NCBI RefSeq assembly: GCF_014193675.1
Contig: NZ_BLXZ01000001.1
Coordinates: forward strand, 496,001-560,000
Reading direction: 5' to 3'
DNA length: 64,000 bases
From: Geomonas limicola
GTDB lineage: Bacteria > Desulfobacterota > Desulfuromonadia > Geobacterales > Geobacteraceae
Part shown: positions 8,578-16,799 of the stretch, in pieces
Layout: each line of letters begins with the position of its first letter
Numbering within the stretch: the first letter of the stretch is position 1
The notes under the pieces: model-generated
Seen by the model: the letters and a program-made list of their open reading frames with translations, nothing else
Told to the model about the DNA's origin: nothing
Databases searched by the model: none
Made by a program: the position numbers and the translations under genes

Positions 8578-9141
8578 CTACTTGGCCTGGAGCCCTTCCA
8601 ACCCGCTGTCGTTGGTCGACTGCGCCGGCGTTCTGCTGTTCAGAAAAAAGATCGCCCCGGCCACCAGGACCGTCACGACCGCGTACAGCACGAGCATCCG
8701 CTTCGAGAAAACGGCCAGAAACAGCCGCTCGACGGGGGTGTACAGGCGGGACTTGCAGATGGGGCAGACCTTGCGCCCATGGGGGACTTCGCCGTTGCAG
8801 CGCGGGCACCGGAAGGTCTTTTTCAGCTCCGCAGTGCGCTGCATCTTGATGGGCGCCTCGCGCAGGGGTTGTCCTGCGTCCTGACGCTTTTGCTGCTCCC
8901 GCTCTGCGGCGTGGTAGGTTACCGAGCCTCGGATCTTCTCGTACATCGCGTTGACCTGCTCGAGACTCTGGCGGGCCTCCTCCCGGTTGGCCGGACTCCC
9001 TACCGAAAGTTGTTTGCGGTGTTCCTCGCTCAACGCCTTGTACAGCTTCTCGATCTGAGCCGGCGAAGCATCCATGGGTAATCCCAGTGCCTGGTAGCAC
9101 AGGACCACGTCGGTCAGTTCGTTCTCTTGCTCGGTTCCCAT
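8578..9141 (-). CDS. J-domain-like zinc-ribbon membrane protein
   Basis: 187 aa. The N-terminal ~75 residues (CYQALGLPMDASPAQIEKLY...) resemble a degenerate J domain but lack the HPD motif needed to stimulate DnaK. A zinc ribbon follows (CPRC at 112-115 and CPIC at 126-129), then a TM helix at about 148-167 and a short polar tail. AGGAGG lies upstream of ATG 9141; the longer frame reading in from the pseudopilin gene was rejected for that reason. It is 38 bp after the pseudopilin and probably the last gene of set B. Function unknown; an assembly or quality-control role for the pilin set is only an inference. Confidence 0.72.
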   Translation of the reverse strand: MGTEQENELTDVVLCYQALGLPMDASPAQIEKLYKALSEEHRKQLSVGSPANREEARQSLEQVNAMYEKIRGSVTYHAAEREQQKRQDAGQPLREAPIKMQRTAELKKTFRCPRCNGEVPHGRKVCPICKSRLYTPVERLFLAVFSKRMLVLYAVVTVLVAGAIFFLNSRTPAQSTNDSGLEGLQAK

Positions 9142-9179
9142 CAGGGGACCTCCTCGGGGCAATGGTATCTGCGGCCAGG

Positions 9180-9746
9180 TTATTTCTTCGAGAGGGTGAC
9201 CCTTCCCGTGGCCGTCATCTTGAGCTGGTACAGCTGTCCATGTGCATCGTTGATCGACACGTAATTGTCGCTGGTACTTTTGTCGGGCGCCACGAATGCC
9301 GCGGTGCCGTTGGGATAGAGCTGGACATAGACGTTGGCCCGGGAGGCTCCCGTGCTGCCGCTGCGCAGCACGACCGAACTCGAGGTCACCGTCTTGCTGT
9401 CGGCTGCGGAGAATCCGGTGGAGGGGGTGTTGTACGCCTGGTTTCCCTTGAAGACCTGGAAACTGCTGCTGTTGGGCTTGAACACCACCATGTACTGGAT
9501 GTTGTTGGTGATCGCCTTGGAACGTGACTCCCGGACCGACATTTCCATCAGTTTGGCGCTGGCACGACAGTTCAGCTGGCCGCGCCACACGACCAGGTTT
9601 GGCAGCGCGATGGCGGTCAGGATAGCCATCAGCACCATGACGACCACGAGCTGTATCAGGGTAAATCCGGCCTCGGATGCAAGCTCCCCAACGAAAGGAG
9701 CGGACGAGCGTTCCGGAAGCGCTGCTGTAAGGTGCCCCGTCCTCAT
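9180..9746 (-). CDS. GspH-like pseudopilin with Gln at position 5, set B
   Basis: 188 aa. A long 27-residue leader ends in Gly before FTLIQLVVVMVLMAILTAI. The codon at +5 is CAG (Gln) where nearly all prepilins of this type have Glu. The head carries VRESRSKAITNNIQYMVVF, as in GspH/FimT proteins, and is Ser/Thr-rich. Its ATG overlaps the pilY1 stop (ATGA), so the two are translated together. Loss of Glu5 would remove the charge that normally pairs with the N-terminal amine of the neighbouring subunit; subunits of PilX/GspK type also lack it and sit at the tip. Confidence 0.82.
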   Translation of the reverse strand: MRTGHLTAALPERSSAPFVGELASEAGFTLIQLVVVMVLMAILTAIALPNLVVWRGQLNCRASAKLMEMSVRESRSKAITNNIQYMVVFKPNSSSFQVFKGNQAYNTPSTGFSAADSKTVTSSSVVLRSGSTGASRANVYVQLYPNGTAAFVAPDKSTSDNYVSINDAHGQLYQLKMTATGRVTLSKK

Positions 9747-12700
9747 CGCTGTCTCCAGTAAAGCGGGAAGCTGATCAGCCCCGCCTTGGGCTTGTCACTG
9801 GCAAGACCGCCGCCGATACCGGTCAGGATGTTGACCTGGCCGCTGGTCGGAATCATCAAGACGACACTGGACGGTATGCCGGAGCCGGTCGTTTTGACGC
9901 GATCGCTGCGCAACAGCCTGCTGAAGGTGGCCGTGGCACCGGAGCCGCTCAGGATGGGCCCTTGCGAGCGGGGGTTGGCGACCAGCGTGCTGTCGTTGGT
10001 CGTGTCGTAGTTGAGAACCGCCTCGCCGGTCAGGTAGTTGAGCGCGTACTGCCGCGAGGTGCCGAGATTGCCGGTAAGGCAGACGTCCGTGCTGGCGGCG
10101 CCCGGGGCGTAGGTGGTGAAGTAGGCGACCTTGCTGAAGACCAGCGGGGCTGCCAGGACCTTCTCACCGGAGTTCTGGTTGAGCTTTATGTACCAGCCGT
10201 AATTCGTCGAGGCGTTCAATTTGCTCATGATATCGGAGATAGACCCGGTACCGCTGGCCACCGTGGTGCTCTGCAGCTCGTCGCCGGTGACGTCCAGCAT
10301 GCTCGATTCGGTGACGGTACCGGTTTGCCCGACGTCCTTCAGCGCATAGATCCTGTCGACCACGTTGGTATTGAGCGGATGCTCGCGGTCGCCGGTTCCG
10401 AAGTAGATCATGGTGTACCCGGGCTCCACGACAACCGACGGCTTATAGAAGATCTTGCGCCCGACGTCCGAGCTCCCGCCCAACCCGGGATTGGAACTGA
10501 AGAGCTTGCGGGCGCTCCAGCTGCCGGTACTGGAGGCCCCCACGTCGAAACGCCAGATATTGCCGCCGGTATCGGCAGCATAGAGCCGGTCCGCGAAGCC
10601 GCTGCCGGTCGAATCGATCGCTGCCACCTCTCCCGGGAAGGAGAAGGCCAGGGCGGAGTTGTCTGCGTTGGTATAGCCCCAGATCTTGCTGCCGCCGTTG
10701 GTGAAACTCGGGACGCCGGCTGAGTTGAGGGTGGCCACTTCGACGACGTAGAGGCCCCGTCCCTTGGGAGTGCCGGGGCTGGAACTCCCCGAACTGGTCA
10801 CCGCACCGGAGCCGGTATCCGTGAGGTTCAAGGCGGTGCCCGTGAAGGTCTGGGTAGCGCCGTAGCGCTGGTCTTCGTTCACGTTGTCGTAGCCTCCGCC
10901 GAGCACGGCTACGATCTTGGTGGCTCCGCCGATCTTCATGCGCAGCAGTTTGGGCTCGCTCCAGGTCTCGGCAAGTTCCCCGAAGATAGGTGAGCCACTT
11001 GCCGTCGGGCTCGTGTTCGAGATGCGCCACAAAACGGTCGGGCTGGTGGAGGCACTGCTTACGTCCAGCGCGTAGTAGGAGCCGGTCGTGGGACCGGTGC
11101 TGCTCCCGCCGCCCCTGCGGGTCCCGAAGACCAGCACGACCTTGTCGCCCGACTCGATGTTGCCGTTGTTGTTGGCGTCGTAGACGTAGGCCGCCGCCGT
11201 CGAATCAACGAAGTACACGTGGTTGCCGCTGTTGATGTACTTCAGGTTGGGGAGCAGGTCCGGCGGGATGAAGGACCACACCTCCTGGCCGTCACAGTCC
11301 CTGATTGCGTGCAGCATCCCGTCGTTCGCACCGACGTACATCATGGTCTTGTTGGTGCTGCAATTCGTCTCGTTGGTCGAGTTGAACGTGTAGGAGGAGT
11401 AGTTGATGACCATGGGGCGCGAATGCAACACGTCCCCCATGATCCAGCCGCGGTTGGCGCTGGTCACCCCGTTCAGGTTTTCATCGTAGGAGTCCAGGCC
11501 GTAGATGAAGTTCACCAGGTTGTTGCGCGAGGTGGTGTCCGTGGCGTCGTACCCGAGCATGTCGGGGGTGACGTTGGCTGCGTTGAAGGCGACCAGCGAC
11601 CCGGCGGAGTTGACCGTGTAGATCTTCCTGGTGCTCGTGATATTTGAGAGCCCCTGGAGCACCTCGCCCGCTCCCCCCTTGGCGACGTCGCCGCCGTCGG
11701 CACTGAGACTCCAGAAGGACTGCGACGTCGACTTGAAGGAGCCGTTCACGGCACCGGCAGGGAGCGCGGTACTGGAATTATCGTCCACCTGGTCGTTGTT
11801 CATGTCCATGTAGGTGGCCAGCGCCCCGTTGGCGTCGATGATCCGGTTACTTGAATCGATGCCGAACTTCTTGAGGTTGCCGATCCAGTAGGAACCGTTG
11901 ACCGGCTTGAAGAACCCCATGAAGACACGGCTGCCGCCGTAGGTGCGGTTCTCCGGACTCACCGGGACCACCGGCGCCACGTAGGACGAGTTGACGGTGA
12001 AGATCTGGGCCATGACCTTGTTGAAGGCGGCGCTCAGGTCCATCTGGTTCAGCGCCGAGTAGTAGGCCCCTTTGCCGTGACTAGTGTCGGCTGCCCGCTG
12101 CAAAAGCGCGACGGCGGGGTCGCTGGCGGCCAGGCCGTAGCCGATGGTGAAGGTGGTGATCTTCTGGGTTCCCGCGTTGAGGTACTTGGCGACGTCGTCC
12201 AGCGAGTGGTTATAGGTGTAGGTGTACCCGGTGTAGTAGGAGTAGGTGGAGACGGGCTCCTTGCCGTCACCGTCGCAGTCTGCTGTCGGGTGCCCGGCAG
12301 CATCGGTGCAGATGGTCCCGAGGACGCTCTGGTCGTCTGCGTTGGCCATGCCGTCGGTTACGAAGACCACGTAGTTTTTCTGGCAGTTCGCCTCCATGGG
12401 GGAGACGTAGGTGGAGTTGCCTCCGGCATCAGTGGAGACACCGACCGTGGAGCCAAAGGCGGGTGCAGCTCCGGCGAAGTAGCGTCCCGCCTCGTAGAGC
12501 GTGGAGGCGAGCGGGGTATTGCCGATGGTGTCGATGCTGTCGACCGCCTCCAGAAGCGCGGTGCGGTTGGTGATCGTGCCGGTGAAGATGTCGTCCATCT
12601 TCTTCACCTCGGTCACGTACTTGGCGGTGCCCGCCCCCGTCACGCTGGAAGAGACCAGCCGTCCGCCGTTGGGGTTCGTGCTGCTCGTGCCGCTGCCGTA

Positions 12701-13279
12701 TTCGTAGTTGAACACCATCAGGCCGAACTTGACCCCCGAGGTGCTGGTGATCAGGTTCTTCACGACCTCCTTGGCGATGTCGATTTTCGGCCTGGGTTGC
12801 AGATCAGGGTTCTGCAGCCAGTTGATGTAGTTCCCGGTAAAATAGCTGCCGCTGCCGGACTTGTTGCTGCCGCAGGTCCCGTTGGCGTTGAGCGTCCTGC
12901 CGCTGTACTGCCCGGTTGTCGTAAGGAGGCTTTGAGGGTTTTTGTTGTTGCACGAGGTGGTTATGCTGCTGACTGCGGAGTTGAGCAGGGTGTAGACGCC
13001 GTTGTTGTACGAATAGACGGCATTGGTACTGCACGCGGTCCCGTTGGTGCCGCAGCTGTTGGTGCTGTCGTAGTTGGTCGAGGGTGTATAGGTGCTCCCC
13101 CCGATGTTGTCGGCCATACTCCCCGAGTTGTCGATGATGATGAGTACGTTCGCCTCCAGGGTGGCGGGCGTGCCGTAGATCGAGGAGTCGCCGCTGTAGG
13201 TGTCCGGTGCAGCCAGGGTGGGTGCCGCAGGAAGCGTCAAGGCGAGCCCGAAAGACATCAAGGTTAACAGTTTACGCAT
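9743..13279 (-). CDS. pilY1: PilY1-type pilus tip adhesin, set B (1178 aa)
   Basis: Exported protein (signal MRKLLTLMSFGLALTLPAAP, cut near Ala24) with an N-terminal von Willebrand A fold: MIDAS DNSGSM at 50-55. The C-terminal half is a PilC/PilY1 beta-propeller shown by MMYVGANDGMLHAI, an EF-hand-like loop DANNNGNIESGD and FADRLYAADTGGNIWRFDVG. Asn/Ser/Thr-rich throughout. In other bacteria PilY1 sits at the pilus tip with PilV/W/X, binds calcium and controls retraction, adhesion or surface sensing. It follows a small exported protein by 34 bp and is coupled to the pseudopilin at 9180. Confidence 0.92.
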   Translation of the reverse strand: MRKLLTLMSFGLALTLPAAPTLAAPDTYSGDSSIYGTPATLEANVLIIIDNSGSMADNIGGSTYTPSTNYDSTNSCGTNGTACSTNAVYSYNNGVYTLLNSAVSSITTSCNNKNPQSLLTTTGQYSGRTLNANGTCGSNKSGSGSYFTGNYINWLQNPDLQPRPKIDIAKEVVKNLITSTSGVKFGLMVFNYEYGSGTSSTNPNGGRLVSSSVTGAGTAKYVTEVKKMDDIFTGTITNRTALLEAVDSIDTIGNTPLASTLYEAGRYFAGAAPAFGSTVGVSTDAGGNSTYVSPMEANCQKNYVVFVTDGMANADDQSVLGTICTDAAGHPTADCDGDGKEPVSTYSYYTGYTYTYNHSLDDVAKYLNAGTQKITTFTIGYGLAASDPAVALLQRAADTSHGKGAYYSALNQMDLSAAFNKVMAQIFTVNSSYVAPVVPVSPENRTYGGSRVFMGFFKPVNGSYWIGNLKKFGIDSSNRIIDANGALATYMDMNNDQVDDNSSTALPAGAVNGSFKSTSQSFWSLSADGGDVAKGGAGEVLQGLSNITSTRKIYTVNSAGSLVAFNAANVTPDMLGYDATDTTSRNNLVNFIYGLDSYDENLNGVTSANRGWIMGDVLHSRPMVINYSSYTFNSTNETNCSTNKTMMYVGANDGMLHAIRDCDGQEVWSFIPPDLLPNLKYINSGNHVYFVDSTAAAYVYDANNNGNIESGDKVVLVFGTRRGGGSSTGPTTGSYYALDVSSASTSPTVLWRISNTSPTASGSPIFGELAETWSEPKLLRMKIGGATKIVAVLGGGYDNVNEDQRYGATQTFTGTALNLTDTGSGAVTSSGSSSPGTPKGRGLYVVEVATLNSAGVPSFTNGGSKIWGYTNADNSALAFSFPGEVAAIDSTGSGFADRLYAADTGGNIWRFDVGASSTGSWSARKLFSSNPGLGGSSDVGRKIFYKPSVVVEPGYTMIYFGTGDREHPLNTNVVDRIYALKDVGQTGTVTESSMLDVTGDELQSTTVASGTGSISDIMSKLNASTNYGWYIKLNQNSGEKVLAAPLVFSKVAYFTTYAPGAASTDVCLTGNLGTSRQYALNYLTGEAVLNYDTTNDSTLVANPRSQGPILSGSGATATFSRLLRSDRVKTTGSGIPSSVVLMIPTSGQVNILTGIGGGLASDKPKAGLISFPLYWRQR

Positions 13280-13313
13280 AGTACACCCCGAGATAATGAT
13301 AGATGCGGCGCCC

Positions 13314-13709
13314 TTACGGATTCACCGGAGCCGGTGCTTGTTGCGCGTCGTAGTTGAGCCTGTTGCCAAGGGCCCAGGACGAGGGCTCGTAGGGGGTACC
13401 GCAGGCCCCACCCTTTTTGAGGTGACCGCTCCAGTAGCCGGTGCTCCTCAGCTTCTGGAGCGCATCCGGGCAGGTTACCACGGCGGGAAAACGCCCGGCG
13501 ATCCCGGGTGCCCAGGGGTCGATATCCCTCGCCCGCATGTAGACCACATCGACCCGGTAGGGTCCCGGGTAGCTCGCGCTCGGGTGGTACACGCGTTGTG
13601 CCGCCGCGGGGAGCGGGTTCGCCGCAAAGGCCGGCACGGCACCGGTTAAAAGTCCGGCCATGGCGACGACGCGGCACAGATAGATCCATGTATCAGGTAG
13701 CTGGTTCAT
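13314..13709 (-). CDS. Small exported protein of unknown function in pilin set B
   Basis: 131 aa with a probable signal peptide (LCRVVAMAGLLTGAVPAFA, cut before ANPLPA). The mature part is about 100 residues with two Cys (VVTCPDAL and GGACGTP), a WAPGIAGRFP stretch and a Pro-rich end. A GGGGGAG ribosome site lies just before the ATG. It sits between pilX (16 bp away) and pilY1 (34 bp away), so it is likely a periplasmic or pilus-associated partner of this tip complex. I do not recognise the family. Confidence 0.75.
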   Translation of the reverse strand: MNQLPDTWIYLCRVVAMAGLLTGAVPAFAANPLPAAAQRVYHPSASYPGPYRVDVVYMRARDIDPWAPGIAGRFPAVVTCPDALQKLRSTGYWSGHLKKGGACGTPYEPSSWALGNRLNYDAQQAPAPVNP

Positions 13710-13725
13710 GACTCCCCCCGGGTTC

Positions 13726-14310
13726 TCACTGCTGGGCCAGCCGGGCCACCCCGGCCTCGAGGCTGGTTTCGTTCGAGCTGTTGTCCCCCGGCCCCTTGGC
13801 GATGACCGTGACGACGAAGTTGTTCACCTTGAGCGTGTTGCCGGGACTAAGCCCCGCGTCTTCCTGGGTTCCGGTTCCGGCAGGCATCTTCCCCGAGCCG
13901 ACCAGCTCCACCTTCACGTAGGCCTTGTCGCTCGTGCCGGGAATGGCGATCTGGTTGTAATCCTTGTACTTCATGGGCGTGGTCGTGGTGGTCTCGGCGA
14001 AGCTGCCGTCGAGGACCTTCCCCTGCCCTGCGACCGGCCAGGTGGTGGAGACCGCCCCGGGGAAGAGCTTGGCATAGATGTCGGTGAAGCTCTCCCCGAA
14101 ACTCAGTGCCGCCTCGGCGGAGTAGAAGGTCTCCTGGGAGTTGCGGTAGTTGCCGGCAATCTTGATGTCGCTGGTCGAGGAGGCGAGCATGGTAGTTCCC
14201 AGGATGGTCAGTAACAGCAGCATCCCCATCACGACGATGATGGCGACCCCTCGCTCGTTCCCGACGACCGCCGCGACCCCGGCGCTTGCCACCTTAGGCG
14301 TAGCGTTCAT
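13726..14310 (-). CDS. pilX: PilX-type minor pilin, set B
   Basis: Shows the PilX N-terminal pattern: ERGVAIIVVMGMLLLLTILG, then STSDIKIAGNYRNSQETFY and SAEAAL, which is the conserved PilX_N block. No Glu5, as in other PilX/GspK proteins. 194 aa, and the Gly before VAII is preceded by a long leader. The ATG abuts the pilW stop (TAAATG), with AGGAG upstream. The C-terminal head is unlike the PilX-like proteins of sets A and C, so set B is a separate lineage. Confidence 0.88.
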   Translation of the reverse strand: MNATPKVASAGVAAVVGNERGVAIIVVMGMLLLLTILGTTMLASSTSDIKIAGNYRNSQETFYSAEAALSFGESFTDIYAKLFPGAVSTTWPVAGQGKVLDGSFAETTTTTPMKYKDYNQIAIPGTSDKAYVKVELVGSGKMPAGTGTQEDAGLSPGNTLKVNNFVVTVIAKGPGDNSSNETSLEAGVARLAQQ

Positions 14311-15234
14311 TTAGTAGCCTCTCCTGTTGCGCAGCCCAACGACCGTGCTCAGCTGCTTGGCGGATGCCGCGGAGCCCCCCCTGGGGGTGGTTCCGGTAAT
14401 CGTCACCCGCACCGCCTTGATGCTCGAGAGGTTGCTGCTGGTCACCGCGTTGGTCTCGGCTACGCCGCTTACGTCGTCGAACAGGTAACTGAACCGCAGG
14501 CTCTTAATGTTGGAGGCGACGACCTCCGCGGTCCGGGAATTCACCGAGCGCGCCAGGCAGGCCATCCCGGTCGGGCAGTCCGGGTTGCTGGCCGAGGTCA
14601 CCAGCGAGTAGTCCACGGTGTCGAAGGCCCGGGATCCGGCGGCCTTGGCGAGCATGTCGCTGCTGTTGACTGCGCTGCCCACGGGGAAGGCGGCACCGGA
14701 GCCGTACTGCAGCGAGATGCTTCGGGTGACGCGGTTCGGGGCCAGGACGGGAGAGATGACCATGGTGCTGTAATTGGCCTGGACGACGCTCCCCAGGGGC
14801 TGGCTGTTGTCGAAGGGGCGGATGAGCCGCACCCGGTCGCCGACCTGGAAACCGTCCACGGCCTCGGAGGTGTCGAGCTGGGTGCTGAAGTTGCTGTAGC
14901 CGGAGGTCGACCTGCTGATGCCGATGCGGGCATAGGTCCCCGTGGGGGAACTGGTGTTGATCCGGAGGCAGCTCGAGTAGGCGCCCCAGACCCCGGCGGC
15001 CAGCGGCGGGGTGGTGATCGGCACCAGCATCCCTGCCATCTTCAGGTCGCGGGTCAGCGCGTCGAGGGCAATCCGGAGGTTCTGCTGGGTTTCCACGGCA
15101 TCGTCCTGCTTGTAGGCGTTCTTCATGTGGGTCAGGTACACGGAGAAAACCGAGGCCATCACGATCCCGAAGATGGCTACCACCACCATGATCTCCACAA
15201 GCGTGAAGCCGCTGTCGCGTCGCACCTTCTTCAT
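14311..15234 (-). CDS. pilW: PilW-type minor pilin, set B
   Basis: Starts MKKVRRDSGFTLVEIMVVV at ATG 15234, inside the 4-bp overlap with the pilV stop; the much longer open frame upstream is the out-of-frame shadow of pilV. 307 aa. The N-terminal helix has Glu5, then NLRIALDALTRDLKMAGM, a PilW hallmark. The C-terminus carries VRVTITGTTPRGG, common in PilW proteins. Overlaps and spacing show co-translation with pilV and pilX. Confidence 0.88.
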   Translation of the reverse strand: MKKVRRDSGFTLVEIMVVVAIFGIVMASVFSVYLTHMKNAYKQDDAVETQQNLRIALDALTRDLKMAGMLVPITTPPLAAGVWGAYSSCLRINTSSPTGTYARIGISRSTSGYSNFSTQLDTSEAVDGFQVGDRVRLIRPFDNSQPLGSVVQANYSTMVISPVLAPNRVTRSISLQYGSGAAFPVGSAVNSSDMLAKAAGSRAFDTVDYSLVTSASNPDCPTGMACLARSVNSRTAEVVASNIKSLRFSYLFDDVSGVAETNAVTSSNLSSIKAVRVTITGTTPRGGSAASAKQLSTVVGLRNRRGY

Positions 15235-15731
15235 ACTCTCCTCTTGAACCCGGTAATGCTGATCGATCTCCCCGCGCCGGTCACGGTTACCACCACCTTG
15301 GTCACCCCGGTCGGGACGCCGTTGCCTCCGGTGCCCAGGGTCGTGGTGTAGGTGGGGGTGAAGGTCCCGGCACCGGGTACCGTATAGGTCGCCGCGCTGG
15401 GGTTGTTGGGGTCGGCGTAGTAGGGATAGGTCCCGGCGCTGACGAAGCACTGCCCCTTGGCCGTCGCCGGGTCCCAGAGCATGATGTCCTCGAACACCTG
15501 CTGGGCGAGCGAACTCGCCACCGTGAGGCGGTGGGCGATCCGGTCGGAATTCATCGAGAAGAGCTGCATGCCGATCACGGCGAAGATGCCGATCGCCATG
15601 AGGCTCATGGCGACCAGGAGTTCCACCAGGGTGAACCCCTGCTGCCCCCCCAGAACCGGTTTTGTGCCGGAACAAAGCCGGGTGCGCAGGCACCGGTACA
15701 GGATGCTTATCGATGTTGATTCAGCTGCCAC
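15231..15731 (-). CDS. pilV: PilV-type minor pilin, set B
   Basis: Contains the prepilin cleavage region QQGFTLVELLVAMSLMAIGI, with Glu5. The start is uncertain. GTG 15731 is preferred because GGAGG lies 4 nt upstream; GTG 15761 has no ribosome site. Either gives a longer leader than usual (about 32 or 42 residues). The head has SLAQQVFEDIMLWDPAT and a Thr/Gly-rich end. It is the first gene of set B, about 90 bp downstream of a good -24/-12 promoter. Confidence 0.82.
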   Translation of the reverse strand: MAAESTSISILYRCLRTRLCSGTKPVLGGQQGFTLVELLVAMSLMAIGIFAVIGMQLFSMNSDRIAHRLTVASSLAQQVFEDIMLWDPATAKGQCFVSAGTYPYYADPNNPSAATYTVPGAGTFTPTYTTTLGTGGNGVPTGVTKVVVTVTGAGRSISITGFKRRV

Positions 15732-16099
15732 GTCGCCTCCGGTTGGCGGTGCTCGCCCCACCGCGCCATTAAGGGGCTGAAGAGTGGGTTGAGGGTTCGG
15801 CTGGGCTCGTCGTCCAGCACCCGGAGGCGATTGAGCAAGTTACATGCCGAGCGGCGACTAAAGGGGGTGCAAGGGTAAAACCCCGCGAAATCAGGCCATC
15901 ACCTGACCAAATACTGTAGCATTCCCAATCTAGCTATGAATTTTTTTCACACCTGGGGAGTTGCACTACGCAAAAACTGCTGGAACTGCAGGGGAGTGAC
16001 ACGGGGGGCTTGAGGGCTCGGCTGGGGCGTGATGGATCGGGAACGGAGCGCTGCTGATGAGGGGGAAGCTCGAGAAGGACCCCGGGAACGGGAAAGGGG
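15732..16099. other. Gene-free promoter region of minor-pilin set B
   Basis: About 370 bp between set C and set B. It holds the -24/-12 promoter at 15834-15850. The rest contains an AT-rich stretch around 15920-15980, possibly activator-binding DNA, but no repeated motif I can define. Confidence 0.6.
15834..15850 (-). promoter_or_regulatory. Sigma-54 (-24/-12) promoter of minor-pilin set B
   Basis: Minus strand reads TCGGCATGTAACTTGCT: GGCA at -24, TTGCT at -12, and exactly 10 nt between GG and GC, close to the TGGCACG-N4-TTGCW consensus. The predicted transcript start is about 15823, some 90 nt before pilV. It implies control by a sigma-54 activator, the obvious candidate being the regulator encoded beside pilD. 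Confidence 0.65.
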
Positions 16100-16135
16100 A
16101 AAAGAGCGGAGGGCCGGGTCGGGCCGACCCTCCGC
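16100..16135 (-). terminator. Rho-independent terminator of minor-pilin set C
   Basis: On the minus strand an 8-bp stem GCGGAGGG/CCCTCCGC with a GC-rich loop is followed by TCTTTT. It lies about 20 bp after the last gene of set C. Confidence 0.7.
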
Positions 16136-16153
16136 GGGTGCGACGAAGTGGGA

Positions 16154-16783
16154 TCAGTAGGCGTAGACGACCGAGAGGCTCGCCTTTTCCTTGGGGTTGG
16201 TCGCCTTCTCCCCCTGGACCTCGATGGTGTAGATGTTGGGGGTGCGCATGGTCTGGGTTGCCGAGCCGGCCCCCGCTACCCCGATACCGCTGTCCAGGTA
16301 GTCGATGCCGCTGGCGTCGACCAGCCCCACCCCCTTGGTGGTGTCCACGATCTTGGTGTAGACCTTGTACCCTGGGGAGCCGTTTTGTCCGGGCAGGGTG
16401 AAGGTGATGTCCGGCGACTGTTTCGGGTTGGTGGTCTTCATGGCGAGACCGCTCCAGTCGGCGGTATCGGTGAACATCTTCTCCTTGAGGACGCTCTTGC
16501 TCCCGATGGTCATGTTCAGCGTGTTGCTGCCGCCGAAATCCTGCATGAGCGAGAGGTACCCGGTGGAGTAGTTCGAAAAAAGGCGCGGAATGACGGTCTT
16601 GGTCAGGAGATCGGTGCCGCCGTAGGAGGCCTCGAGCGAGCTCCGGTACCTGGTCTGCGCCCCGGTGTTCTTCGTGGTTGCCAGGACGAAGTACAACAGG
16701 GCGAGAATCATCGCCAGGCAGATCAGGGCGAACATCAGGGAGACCACCAGGGCGACGCCCTTTTGATTTTGCAGCTGTTTCAT
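16154..16783 (-). CDS. PilX-like minor pilin, set C
   Basis: ATG 16783 gives MKQLQNQKGVALVVSLMFAL, with AAGGA before it; the longer open frame upstream overlaps pilW and has no pilin features. No Glu5, as in PilX-type proteins. 209 aa; ends KASLSVVYAY, paralogous to the set A protein at 5617 (KARLSLLYAY). Both share RYRxxLxAxxGGxxLxT after the helix. Last gene of set C, followed by a terminator. Confidence 0.86.
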   Translation of the reverse strand: MKQLQNQKGVALVVSLMFALICLAMILALLYFVLATTKNTGAQTRYRSSLEASYGGTDLLTKTVIPRLFSNYSTGYLSLMQDFGGSNTLNMTIGSKSVLKEKMFTDTADWSGLAMKTTNPKQSPDITFTLPGQNGSPGYKVYTKIVDTTKGVGLVDASGIDYLDSGIGVAGAGSATQTMRTPNIYTIEVQGEKATNPKEKASLSVVYAY

Positions 16784-16799
16784 ACCGATTCCTTGCCAG

